A stretch of DNA of 44,352 nucleotides from Ophiostoma sp. CBS 140.51 (taxonomy: Eukaryota; Ascomycota; Sordariomycetes; Ophiostomatales; Ophiostomataceae). Shown here one piece after another: positions 21,234 through 31,794 of the stretch (position 1 is its first letter; each line of letters starts with the position of its first letter). The notes below the pieces were generated by a model, which was given only the letters and a program-made list of their open reading frames with translations, had not been told where the DNA came from and made no database searches. The DNA lies in the NCBI GenBank assembly GCA_029298735.1, contig JANSLP010000268.1, positions 1-44,352 on the forward strand, in the 5' to 3' direction. A program made the translations under genes and the position numbers.

Positions 21234-22433
21234 ATGTCGAAAATCTACGAGATCGACCCCGAGGCCGACACGCTCGTCGTTGTGCGCCCGCTGGCCGATT
21301 CCTTTGCGCCGTGGCCCAAGCACGACAACAACGGCACTGCCACCCCGACCACCAACGGCCACAGCAACGGCCAGCGCAATGGCGTTATTGTCCCTATCCC
21401 GGCACCGGCTGATGTGCGCATCAAGGTCTCGTCCAAGCACCTGAGCCTGGCCTCGTCGCGCTTCCGCGACATTCTAGCTCAGAAGGCTGCTGCTGCCGCC
21501 ATCGTCAACGGCACCAACGGCACCAACAGCAAGCTGTCCAACGGCTACACCAACGGCACCACGACGCCCCCGGCCAGCCCCAACTCGCTCTGGCGCAAGC
21601 AGGTCGCTTCCCCGAGCCCGTCGTCCGTCGACGAGGCCGACGGCCGCATTCACATTGTTCTGGACGGCCTCGACGCCGACGCCACGACCACTGTGCTCAA
21701 CATTGTGCACGGCCGCGGCGGCAAGGACCGCGTGCCCAAGACGGTCTCTCTCGAGGCGCTGGCGCGCATTGCTGTTGTCGTCGACAAGCTCAAGCTGCAA
21801 GACGCCGTCGAGATTTACGCCGACCGCTGGGTCGACGAGCTGTACCGCAAGGGCGTGCCCTCCAACAAGGACAGCAGCCGCGATTTGGTGCTGTGGATCT
21901 ACATTGCCTACGTCTTCCAGCGCGACACCATCTTCAAGGAGGCCACCAAGATTGCCGCCACGCAGCTGACGGGGCCTTTGCCCACCCTGGCTAACCTGCC
22001 CCTGCGCGCCAAGATCGCCCACGACATTGATGCCCAGCGCCAGGAGATCATTGGCCAGGCCCTTGATATCCTGGAGACGGCCGTCGACAAGCTTGTTCAT
22101 GGTGGCTTGTCCGAGGACGAGGAGATTACCGCCGACGGCGAGGTCACCAACTCGGACACGTTCCTGCTGGGCGCCCTCCTGCGCACCCTGCACCGCAACA
22201 AGCTCTTCTGGCCCCGCCCGGCCGCGCCCTACGCGGGTGTCTCCATTGCCGCCATCAGCCGCGCCGCGCACGACCTGCAGACGCAGGTCTGGCGCACCGC
22301 GTTCCGCATCGGCGACACCACGCGTAACAACCGCACCAACAACCAGCTGCTGCTGACGCCGCAGCTCGACAACTTGCGCAGCAGTGTGTCCGGTCTGGCG
22401 CTGAAAAGCGACCTGGGCTACAACCTATATTAG
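21234..22433 (+). CDS. BTB/POZ-domain protein (fungal type)
   Basis: This 399-residue single-exon protein resembles the large fungal family of BTB/POZ proteins of unknown function. The pattern is: IYEIDPEADTLVVV (4-17), then VRIKVSSKHLSLASSRFRDIL (61-81), the BTB core where a structural segment is followed by a mobile loop. A Gly/Asn/Thr-rich insertion (86-137, NGTNGTN type) interrupts the fold. It resumes with IHIVLDGLDADATTTVLNIVHG (139-160) and VSLEALARIAVVVDKL (171-186), then ADRWVDEL. BTB domains usually mediate dimerisation or cullin-3 binding; no MATH or Kelch part is visible. I chose the ATG at 21234; an in-frame ATG at 21210 would add eight residues. Confidence 0.85.
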   Translation: MSKIYEIDPEADTLVVVRPLADSFAPWPKHDNNGTATPTTNGHSNGQRNGVIVPIPAPADVRIKVSSKHLSLASSRFRDILAQKAAAAAIVNGTNGTNSKLSNGYTNGTTTPPASPNSLWRKQVASPSPSSVDEADGRIHIVLDGLDADATTTVLNIVHGRGGKDRVPKTVSLEALARIAVVVDKLKLQDAVEIYADRWVDELYRKGVPSNKDSSRDLVLWIYIAYVFQRDTIFKEATKIAATQLTGPLPTLANLPLRAKIAHDIDAQRQEIIGQALDILETAVDKLVHGGLSEDEEITADGEVTNSDTFLLGALLRTLHRNKLFWPRPAAPYAGVSIAAISRAAHDLQTQVWRTAFRIGDTTRNNRTNNQLLLTPQLDNLRSSVSGLALKSDLGYNLY

Positions 22434-23196
22434 AGGGCGAGAAAATGAGGGTGGTGACCATGATGGCAGTGATGACAGTGCTGAGGATGCCGTCGAAGAC
22501 GGTATCCTTGTCATTGTCTTTGACCACCACGAGCGGGAGCGAGCACCCGAAGGCTCTGAGCCCGGACAGGAGGTGGTTAACGAGAGCGAAAACGAAGTCG
22601 AAAGAGTAGACGAAGAGGACGTTGACGTTGCCAGCTCCGTGGCAACAGACGAGGAGGACGATGGGGACGAAGTTGATGAAACCGACGATTACAATGAAGT
22701 CGGCAACGGCGGCGACGACAAAGTCGACGACGTTGAAGGAGTTGACGAGATGGACGACGCAGACGACGGCATTTCGGTTGATTTTTCGGAAGCCGATCTG
22801 ACATTGGTGGACGACGGCAGCTTTGTGCAAAGACAGATGCAGCCGCTGTTCGAAGTTGAATCGTTCGAGGTTCAGTCGTTTGGGAAACCGTGCGTGGGGT
22901 CGTTGAAAGAAGAGCTACTCTTGCCCGGCGAGGCGGAACCAGACGTGGTCAAGGAAAAGGGGGTGTCGACTCTCGACAAAGATATATTTCCTATCGTGTC
23001 GATCGCCAACCAGTTGGTGCTCGACTCAAAGCTCGACACACCTCTCGATCGCGCGCTGGTCTCGCTCAGTCTTTGCGCAAGTTTGGCGGTGATGGACTGG
23101 GCACCACAGCTGCTACACCCCGGGACCCCGGTGCTGCGCCGGGGTCGGTGGGCAACGGTGCTCCTTTTGCTGGTTTGGCTACCGGCTGTACATTAG
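22434..23196 (+). other. Long open frame in +1 register after the BTB stop
   Basis: Shifted +1 relative to the BTB frame, a stop-free run continues from the 3' end of the BTB gene to TAG/TAA-type stops at 23194-23196, about 250 codons. It encodes a strongly acidic stretch (DEEDDGDEVDETDD type) and then a mixed segment (LEVES/SFEVQSFGKP-like). There is no in-frame ATG before 22750. I cannot tell whether this is a second exon, a degraded C-terminus or chance openness of GA-rich sequence. Confidence 0.25.
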
Positions 23197-25403
23197 GCGG
23201 GATATGGCGGAGTGTGGGAAGAGGAAGCTTGCGTGGAAGGAGGCTAAAAAAGAAGGCACCGACACTCACTTTTTTGATCCCTTCCTTTTGTCATCTTGTT
23301 GGATACTTTTGTTTTGTTTGCTCTTTTGGAAAAGCTATTTTGGGTTGTTCTTGATTTTACCTCTTTGCTTTTGCATATTCCCTGTTTCATCATATCTTTG
23401 CTTTTTATCGTCTTATTTTTTGCATTTGAATAACTCTACCTGTTCTTCAACAAAAATCAACATTTCTTTTGTCTCAATCTTCTGACTGAATGACCGTCTC
23501 GTCTGCCGTGAGTGTCGTCGATTGAGAACAAGCTTCTCACTGCGTTGAAGTACCGCTCGAATGCGTCGTACCGGCACATTCACTTCCTACTCGCTCCCGT
23601 GAGCCGATGTTTCTCCACATGGGCGCTTCAAAGAGCGGCAGCTATTTCGGCAAGCAATTGGTTTTCAAACCGCGATTCTTGCTAACGTCCCACGGATTTG
23701 GTTTTATGGTATTCGACTTTCGTATTGCAGTCGAATATATGCGACGATGTTTCGACGGTGACGACGACTGAAGGCGGGGAAGGCGGCAGAACAAAATGAT
23801 GGAAACATGGCAGGAAAACGGCAGCTATTTCAATGCCCACTCGGCTCGGCAGAGCTCGCCTTCTTAGATACTTTTTGCCTCGCACAAGACTTTACTTATC
23901 GACACACGACTCTTACATCGGGAATTTCAGAAGAAGAGATGTTTCGGTTCCTTCTCTTTAGGATTTTTATCTCCGCGCTGCCAAGAATCAGAAGCTTTCA
24001 GTTGCAGATGTACACCGTACTCAGTACACTTTTTCCAGTCTCAACCCACCACGCATACTAAATTTGTTAGAGGATTTCCCCTGAGAGCCTCTTCTCAGGA
24101 ACCTGACATCCGCCGTCCCCGACGGGAGGAGCAGCCCGACGGGTGCTAATGTAAGAGGTCAGCAAAGAAAAAAAGAGAGAGAGAGAAGAGCCTCCAAAAT
24201 GACAGTAAAACCCACAATGAAGACGAAAAGACTCTTTGTAAAACTCCACGGAGGTAAGCTTACGAAATTGAAAAAGAATAAATACGAAACACAAATGAAG
24301 GCAAAGGAATAAATATTTGCCAACTCTCTTTGCTTGACACCTACACTCGTCTCTCTCGGCCGTTACTACTTCCTCCGAGCTGGGTGCATTAATAATGCAG
24401 GACTGAAGATCGGGAAACCCGTCGATAACGAAGAAATCGACGGAGAGAAGACGAAGCGGAATGGAAAAAAGAGGGGAACGCTGTTTCCGACAGACAGGCA
24501 CACAGAAAGATAGGCCCAAGCTCCCGTTTCTCCCATCTCTTAGGCACCTTGGCGCTGCAATTGCGTCTTCCAAAGTGCATGCTTTCGAGGTGATTGTTTC
24601 TTGTCCGCCGTTTCTCAAAATCCCAGGATATTGGACATGTCGCACACTGTCTTCATTTACATAAAAACTGCTTATCAATCAGACAGCTCCGCGTGGGACA
24701 GGCCATTGTGCATTTGGTTACTCTTGGCACATTTTGTGCGAGCGGAAGCCGAATGGGGAAGGATTTCGCAATCGATGGTGTAAATTGGGAAGGCCAACCA
24801 CCACCACCACCACCATTCATGTAAACCACCGAGACCACCTTGCCGGCCACGGTTCCGAAGCATTTTATGTGTATCTCGGTCGCACTTTCTTTGGTGTGCC
24901 TTGCTCTGTAATAATGGAAGGGACAAACAAAGCAGATAGTAGAAATGGAAGGAACCTTGGAGGCATGCGATGCGATGGCGCCTTCTCTTTTCTCCGCGAC
25001 AGAGGCTAGCAATGACGAAATTTCGAGGCCACCACGAGCGAACGAGCCAACGGGGGCAGGAGCGAACGAACTAACGTTCGCCATCCACCATGCCACTACG
25101 CGGAAGACGGGGCAAGAAGGGGAGAAGCGACCCGTTTTATGGCGTGTGTGGTAGTTTGGGAGACAAAGCTTTGTCGCGTAGAGTAGCTGCCCCTCCCTAT
25201 ATGCTTGCTGGCTCTTTCCATGCCCGCGACGTATATATATGGATGGCAGCCCCCTAGGAAGCTTGTCTCCTTGAGCTTGCCGTCTTCCCCTCCTGACGTC
25301 AATCTAGATCAGTTCTCTCATCAACAGTCAACAGATAACAGTCTTCACTTACACCACTCAACAACACCCCGCATATCCGTACACCCACCTCACCATCACC
25401 ACA
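23197..25403. other. 2.2-kb gene-poor region and GST promoter
   Basis: Several open frames up to 203 codons occur, but none has conserved-looking motifs. A (CCA)6 tract lies near 24800. The last 250 bases are the leader and promoter of the GST gene, with a TATA element at 25232-25240. No RNA gene or transposon was recognised. Confidence 0.45.
25232..25240 (+). promoter_or_regulatory. TATA box of the GST gene
   Basis: TATATATAT lies about 165 nt upstream of the GST ATG, followed by a pyrimidine-rich leader with TCACAACA-type words. Confidence 0.45.
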
Positions 25404-26117
25404 ATGGCCGACAAGATCACCCTCTACACCAACCACCGCTGCCCCTGGGCCCACCGCGCCCACATTGCTCTCGCTGAGCTCGGCGTCCCCTTTGAGGAGG
25501 TCATTATCGACCTCGACCGCCCCCGCGACCCCTGGTACCTCGAGGTCAACCCCCGCGGCCTGGTCCCCTCGCTCAAGTACGGCGACGAGATTGTCACGGA
25601 GTCGGCCATTGTCTCCCAGTTCTTGGCCGACCTGTTCCCGGAGAATGCTTCGCTGGTGCCTGCCTCCAACGCGGCCGGTGGTCCTCTGGCACGCGCCCGC
25701 ATCGCCTTCTTTGTCGACACTTATTTTAGCAAGGTGCACTCGCACGTGAACAAGCTGGGGCAGGCCAAGACGGAGGCGGACCAGGCAGCCGTGGGTGAGG
25801 CCATTGTTGCTGCCGCAGTCAAGGAGCTGGAGCCGCTGCTTGCGGGTTCGACGTCCGCCGACAAGCCCTTCTTCGGTGGCAGCGAGAAGCTGACGCTCGC
25901 CGAGGTCCTGACGGGTTCGTTTGTGCTGCGGCTGGTGCGCCTGACCAAGTCTGGTGTGTACCCGGCCGGTGTCCCTGCGGCGGCTGCCTCTCAAGCACCG
26001 GCGTTCTGGGCGTGGGCCCAGGCTGTGGCCGCGCACCCAAGTGTGACGGGCATTTTCAATGAGGAGGCCGTGACGGCAAGCACCAAGAAGCGCCTAGCCA
26101 CCCAGCGGGCGGCATGA
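25404..26117 (+). CDS. Glutathione S-transferase, CPWA-type (omega/related)
   Basis: This single-exon protein has 237 residues. The N-terminal thioredoxin-like domain has ITLYTNHRCPWAHRA (5-19) with a catalytic-position Cys13. This CPWA motif is that of omega-class and related cysteine GSTs rather than Tyr/Ser GSTs. Further landmarks are the cis-proline region NPRGLVPSL and the glutathione gamma-Glu contact ESAIVSQFLADLF. The C-terminal helical domain has KPFFGGSEKLTLAEVLTGSF, matching the GST N-capping/hydrophobic-staple region. Likely cytosolic roles are thiol transfer or dehydroascorbate-type reduction and detoxification; the substrate is not predictable. The ATG context CACAATGGCC is good. 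Confidence 0.9.
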   Translation: MADKITLYTNHRCPWAHRAHIALAELGVPFEEVIIDLDRPRDPWYLEVNPRGLVPSLKYGDEIVTESAIVSQFLADLFPENASLVPASNAAGGPLARARIAFFVDTYFSKVHSHVNKLGQAKTEADQAAVGEAIVAAAVKELEPLLAGSTSADKPFFGGSEKLTLAEVLTGSFVLRLVRLTKSGVYPAGVPAAAASQAPAFWAWAQAVAAHPSVTGIFNEEAVTASTKKRLATQRAA

Positions 26118-26278
26118 ATCCATGGTAGTGGTGGCAGCAAGATTTGAGTTTAAACAGCCCTGGATGGATTAAAATTAAATAGGATATATGATAAGACTGA
26201 CGAATCAAGAATGAATACAAAAAGAGAAAAACAAAACAAAACAAAACTTTGCCCAACTTACTCTTCCAATGTGCAGCG

Positions 26279-28081
26279 TCAGTTTTGCTTCTCTATGCCA
26301 ACCACACCGTCATGGTCAACAAAATTTATGGCCAACCACTCGTTCCGGAAACCGTGGTACAGGGGCATCCCCATGCCCTCCAAAAAATCCTGCACAGAAA
26401 AATACACATCGGCCCAGTGCCTCAGCGCAATATAGCGATCCAAGTCTCCAGAATACATGGGGATGCCGACGCCAGGCCGTTGTGGTTGTTGACTTTCATT
26501 GTTCGGCGACGGGAGCACAGGTGCCCACCCTCGCACAAATTTGCGTGTGCTAATGGTCACAATGGCCACGTTTGGGTATCCCCTCAAACAAATCTCGTCG
26601 GCAAACCGCCAGGCGTCGGTTATCTTGCTGAAGAGCGAAATGTAGGGTGAATCGGGCAGCTGCTGGTCCACGCCTACCCTGTGACGGAGGTGCCGCAAGA
26701 CACCCCGTGGGTGTAACACTGTATGGTCAAAGTAGCCGGGCAAGCTGGTATCCATGGCGATTGACTTGATGGCAATGTTGGCCAGCGGATGTGGGCACAT
26801 ACTGCCCCACGGCTCGAGCCCCATAGATCCTTCCTAGATGACGCGATAGAGGTACCGGTGCGGACATTCTCCAGCACCCGGGCTTGGCTTTTCAGAGTCG
26901 CTTTTGCAACGAGTATCGGCGGCCAAGCAACGATTAAGTTCTTCTTCGAGCTCTTCTGCCGACACCTGTAACGAAAGCGATGTTTTTGCGGTGGACGTGC
27001 TGACGCGGTGTCGGTCGGTACTGAGTGTCAGTGCCGTCGTGCCGCTGGCTAGCTGGTCCACGTCCATTGGTTCACCATCGACCACCGGCTGGTCAACTTC
27101 CATTGGCTCGGGATTGCCGTCGTCATTGTCATCCTGTCCTGTCGACACAGTGGTCTCTCTTGTCAGCGGCAGTACGGAAGACGTGGCCGCCTCGCTGCTC
27201 GAGTTGCCGTCGCTGGATCCGCTGCTTCTGGTGCGTCGCCTGATGCTGGAACCTGTACGGCCTCTGCTCTCACTCCCCGAGGCACGTGTAGATCTTGATC
27301 TTGACCTCGACTTTGCAACACCGTTGGGTTGGTTGGGTTTCTGGAGTGTCAGGGCTTTCTTGAGCGGATCGGCTGCGGGCTTTGCCAGACCTTCTGCCAG
27401 CACCTTTGAAAATGATGTCGTAAAAGTCGGTTGGAGTGGGGATTGTCGGACAGGCGATGGCTCCCTGGACGGTTTGCTCGTTGGGCTGCGCGTTGGGCTG
27501 CGCGCTGGACTACGTGCATGACTGTGTGCTACGCTTGTCCTCTTCACGACACGGTTGGGCGAGCTTCCAGGTGAAGCTTTGGTGGCCAGCCTCTCAGAGC
27601 ACTGTAGCGATGGTGGCAATGCAGGCCATTCTGGCGGTGTTTGGGGGCTTCGTGAAGAAGACAGTCGAGGTGATCGTCGGGGGGACAGGGCTGGCGGAGG
27701 TGTAGTTGACGTTGGAATCTGTGGAGTCTGTGGAGGAGCTCCAGGCGTTTCAGGCTCTGCTTTGGGGCCTTGATCTGGCGTTGGCTTTGATTCTGGTTCT
27801 CGTTCTGGCTCTGGAAATGGCTCCGGCACTGGCTCAGACACCGGCTCCGAGATTTGTTGTTCTGTCTGTTCAATCTGTCCATCGTCCTCCGGTTTGGATG
27901 CTCCTGCACCGGCACAAGGAGGGAGAGGAGGGGAAAAGCCACGCCCGGCACCCCGACGATTGAGATTAGTCTCTGGACGGGCGCCTCGGTTGCGTGTGTC
28001 GGTGAAGTGGCCCCTGGGACTGCGTACGCTGGGCTCGGGTTCCTAGACGAACGGATGGAACTTGTCTCTCTTCGGCGGCAT
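26279..28081 (-). CDS. Gene interrupted by two in-frame UAG codons; C-terminal DUF7587-like domain
   Basis: From the ATG at 28081 (MPPKRDKFHPFV) the frame runs 600 codons to the stop at 26279, except for TAG at codon 13 (28045-28043) and codon 416 (26836-26834). Codons 14-326 contain no ATG and no stop. The N-terminal two thirds are disordered: EPEP repeats, a proline/serine/arginine-rich region with RSP and SRSRSRS motifs, then an acidic part with MEVDQ/MDVDQ. The C-terminal part, from PHRYLYRVI across the second UAG to the end, resembles the fungal DUF7587 family (RYLFRV start, SPYISLFSKITDAWRFA, VAIVTISTRKF, then a YIALRHWADVYF region). Either both UAGs are edited or read as sense (Trp fits both places), or this is a recent pseudogene. 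Automated predictions may call only 27841-26834. Confidence 0.55.
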
Positions 28082-29525
28082 CGTCAAAGCATGGGGTAAA
28101 GTATCAAAAGGGTGGTGTCGACAAGTTGAGACTCGTTGGACGTGGTCAATGGATAGAAAATAAAATGTTGAAAACAATGACGGCGAGGACAGTGCGCTCC
28201 TGTCGATGAAACGAGTGCCTCTCTGATAGAAATGATGATGAAAAAGAATGCGTGCCGATGCAGATGATGATGCTGGAAATGATCGTACTGGAGATGGCTG
28301 CTTCGCTACCGGTGATATTTTCGGCAAGGATTTTGACACCATCCATTTTAGAGATCAGCCCCCTTTCTCAACTGATGCCATGTTGACAAGACTGGAAGGA
28401 GCAACGAAAGATGTGCCTTCCCTGTTCGGTCACTTTACCGTCACCACGCTCCTTCCCGTGGTAAGAGCGCTCTTGTCGAAGATGGAAACACTGCATCAGG
28501 AGATAGTTGGTCGCACCTTCCTGGTCGGGAACTGATGCTGGCATTACATGACAGAAAAATGATGAAGCTGGGTCTGTCGGAGTCTGACAATAAAAGAGGC
28601 TGAAATGAAGAGCAAGACGGGTTTTTCATGAATGTTAGTAGAAATAAGCTTTACTGCATTAATCCTTCAACGGCTTATGCCGTCCGTCAGCAAGTGGGCA
28701 AGTTAGAGGCTTGAATGCGACTCTATCCGCAGTCGTCGGTATTTTCACAAAATTCCGTCCCTTTTTTGAGTTTCCACAGGTTGTTTGAATTCATGTATCT
28801 TTTCCGCAACATTTCAATACAAAAACATAGCTAAATGTTCCTTTTGATTATTAATTTGACATTTTTACTCGGAACTTTCTGGAGAACATCGAAATGGATC
28901 GGAAGATCAGAATTGGGGAGGAAGGGAGATTTTAAAATATTGAAAAATTGCTGTTCTGCATGTCAAACCTGCCTTCTGATCTCGACGATGCATCTTTTAT
29001 CTTTTGCAGAGTATCTTTTGGTGACAAAGTCCGATCCTCTTCCCCAGGTCTGATTCACTGTGCGGGTGTGATGACTCGTAGACTGCAGACTGACTCGTCT
29101 AGCTTCTTTTGAGCCAACCCCAAGCCATTTTCCATCGTCGACTGGTCCTCGCATCCCCGCATCTCCACACGCCACGCGCTCCTCTTGTTACTTCCCCAAC
29201 TTTCATACTTTCAGACGGTAAACCACATCCGTCTCCAACATGCACTTTGCGTGCCCCCTGGGAACAGCTAAACAGCCCGGGTGACGCGGGGAGAGGACCC
29301 CTCTTCCTTGTTGCTTCCTGCGATTTCTTGGGAGCGGTTCAAGAAGACCCGAGATGGAGAGATATAAGAGAAAGAGGTGGCAGACGAGTCAACATGTAGA
29401 TTTACTTGTGGACAGTAATCTGCTTTAAATACGAACAAATTACTGACACCGTTTTCTCGACAACTGATACTCTCCCATCTCACAATAACATCACCACCTC
29501 AATCACCACCCTCACAACCGACATC
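28082..29525. other. Intergenic region between divergent genes, with one small open frame
   Basis: This lies between the UAG-interrupted gene (minus) and the alcohol dehydrogenase (plus). An ATG-started 95-codon frame at 28248-28535 (plus) ends TFLVGN; it has no recognisable domain and overlaps the likely promoter, so I give it little weight. A TATA-like TATAAGAG near 29363 may serve the dehydrogenase. Confidence 0.4.
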
Positions 29526-30606
29526 ATGAAGGCAGGACAGTGGAACGGGGTGCGTATCGATCTTCATCTTCTGAAACTTTAATTTCAACTAACAACTTCC
29601 ATTAACATCCCACCTCCAGGCTACAAAGTCCATTGAACTCAACAATGTGCCCGTCCCTGAACCCGCCGAGGGCCAGTTCCTCGTCAAGATGCACTCCGCC
29701 TCGCTCTGCCACTCCGACCTGATGCCCGAGGGCAGGCCGGATACACCAACCACCATGGGCCACGAGGGCATTGGTTTTATCGAGAAGATCCACCCGTCAG
29801 CCGAGGGCAAAGGGTTTGCGGTGGGCGACTCTGTCGGGTTCCTGCCGTTCTTGGATGCTTGTTTTTCGTGTGACGCTTGCTCGGTGCACAACCTGCGCTG
29901 CGAGCAGGGCACAACCAAGCTTCAGGGTTGGACATCCGACGGCTTCTTTGCCGAGTACGTCGTGGTGAGCTGGCAAAACTGTGCCAAGATCCCGCCCGAA
30001 TTGGACATGGAGCGGGCGGCGCCACTGTTCTGTGCGGGTGTCACGGCGTTCCATGCCGTAACAGGCTGCGAGCTGAAGCCGGGTGAGTGGCTGGCGATTG
30101 TCGGCTGTGGCGGTCTGGGCCAGTACGCCACACAATTTGCGAAAGCCATGGGCTACAAGGTCGTTGGTGTGGACATTAACGATGACGTGCTGGCGGCTGT
30201 GACGGCACTGGGTGCCGATGCCGTCATCAACTCGCGGACGACGCCCGATATCGAGGAGGCCATCAAGAAGATTACCACCAAGGGCGCGCACGCCACGTCG
30301 GTGTTCTCGGCGGCCACGGCTGCGTATGAGACAGCGATTAAGCTGCTGCGCCCCGGTGGTGTGCTGATGGTCATTGGTATTACGGACAAGCCGCTGCCCG
30401 TCACCACCATGGACCTGTGCACCGGCCGGTACCGCTTGAAGGCCGACAACACGGGCATTGCCCGCCGCATGCCGCCCGTGCTGGCGTTCGCTGCGCAGCA
30501 CCGTATCCAGCCTGCAGTCGACTTCCGCAAGCTCGAAGATCTGCCCGCCATGGTCGAGGCCATGCACCAGGGCCAAGCCACACGCCGGCAGGTTGTCCTG
30601 TTCTAG
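29526..30606 (+). CDS. Zinc-dependent alcohol dehydrogenase (MDR superfamily)
   Basis: The gene has two exons, 29526-29549 and 29620-30606, giving 336 residues. The 70-nt intron has donor GTGCGT, branch ACTAAC and acceptor CCAG. The catalytic zinc ligands are C38 (SLCHSD), H56 with E57 (GHEG) and C146 (LFCAG). The structural zinc lobe has C89, C92, C95 and C102. The NAD(P)-binding loop is GCGGLG (170-175), followed by GYKVVGVDIND; the Asp at the end of that strand suggests NAD rather than NADP. The protein resembles fungal propanol-preferring/AdhP-type cytosolic dehydrogenases that oxidise primary alcohols or reduce aldehydes. No neighbour shares an obvious pathway, although a Baeyer-Villiger-type enzyme lies 2 kb away on the other strand. 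Confidence 0.92.
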
Positions 30607-30775
30607 GCGTGGGCTGTGGGCAGCAAGTGGGCAAGTTGTAATTAGTTGTATCAGTAGACATGCAGAAATGAAGAAATGAAGAAATGAAGAAATGAACGAA
30701 AGAGTGAATGCCATAGCATGAAAGTATCCAAAAGTATGTACAAAGAGTATCAAACGATAAATGTCAAGATATGTG

Positions 30776-31427
30776 CTAGTCGACTACGCTCAGATCGATC
30801 GACTCGGTGACGACTCTGTCCCTTCTCCCACCGGCTAGCCGTTCAAGTGGGACGCCCGTAATGGAAAATTTTGGTTCTGGCAACAAAGGTTTCCCCTTGG
30901 CAAGTAGTTTCGCCGCACGCCGCGACCCGGGCGGAACCAAACACTCCATGGCCACGACGCGGTTGTACTCGGACGCCAGAATCGCCTTGAGCTGCTCCTG
31001 GTCAAACGTCCGAAACTGGCGAATGGCCGCCTCCATCCGCTTGGCCCATTGGATGCGGGCTTCGTCCTCTCCGTCGGCAGCGGTCTTGGTCACGACGAGG
31101 ATGTGGGGGCTGGTCGTGGTTTCTGTGGTGTGTCTGCAGGCAATCTTTTGCTTGCTCATCTTTTGCTCCAGGTGGACACGCCGCGGCTTGCTGAGGCCCA
31201 TGCGGAAGACGAGCTTGGACTTGTGCCGCAACAGCTTCTAGTCTTTTGAACTCCTCACCGGTGAGGTACATTATGCCATCAGAGTTGCGAAATTTGTGGT
31301 TTTCGTGGGACAGGATACGCAGAACGTTGGTCTAGTCATCATCGCCATCATACCAGACGCGATAAAGTAGGAGCTTGAGGACATTGTCTTTGTAGATGGT
31401 GTGTTCTTCTGATGTTGATACGGCCAT
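30776..31427 (-). pseudogene. Broken gene: in-frame UAG and a +1 frameshift; family unknown
   Basis: The frame starts with ATG at 31427 (MAVSTSEEHTIYKDN). It hits TAG at codon 32 (31334-31332) after YRVWYDGDDD, then continues with protein-like sequence (TNVLRILSHENHKF, GIMYLTGEEFKRL). Around 31241-31237 the coding signal moves to the +1 frame and runs 154 codons to the stop at 30776 (KLLRHKSKLVFRMGLSKPRR, KMSKQKIACRHTT, then an acidic/basic helical tail). Trp would fit the TAG position (TGG to TAG). The frameshift cannot be repaired by a consensus intron that I can find. So this is a pseudogene, a gene with an assembly error, or an edited gene with an unseen intron. I do not recognise a domain. 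Confidence 0.6.
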
Positions 31428-31794
31428 GTCTGGTGGTAATGACATATCATATTGTCAAAATTTAGTGGTGAGTATTGGCACGAAGGGCTGTGCTGATTGA
31501 AAATGTCGACGGCGAATTTTCTCTATTTTATGGTGTTATTGAGGCCATTCGGCAAACAATTAGCCACAAGATGTACGCGGCTACCGAGATGCTGGTCTCG
31601 CAGTGGTTTCCGTCTTTAGGTTGATCGTCTACGGCACAGAAAAGGAAGCGGGTTAAGTAGAGATAGATTGTAGATTGTATAAGCAGGGCAGTGCAGAAGC
31701 AAAGTTAAAATAAATGAAGGGTCCACGGCACAACTGCTAACGGCCACATCGCAAGGCAGAAGCTTCGTAGGGTATTGGTGTACGTCGCCGTCAA
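31428..31794. other. Short intergenic region
   Basis: This separates the broken gene's 5' end from the 3' end of the small secreted-protein gene. It is AT-rich with only short frames; it should hold one promoter and one 3' UTR. Confidence 0.4.

Noticed and set aside
24067..24678. 203-codon minus-strand frame
   Set aside because: No conserved-looking block, unusual composition, in a region otherwise without coding signal.
28248..28535. 95-codon ATG-started plus-strand frame
   Set aside because: No domain, lies in a divergent promoter; kept only as a remark.
26834..31334. UAG codons explained as 19-22-nt micro-introns ending in CTAG
   Set aside because: Each UAG is preceded by a GT 15-20 nt upstream, but such lengths are far below known fungal intron sizes and removal breaks the frame or creates a TGA.
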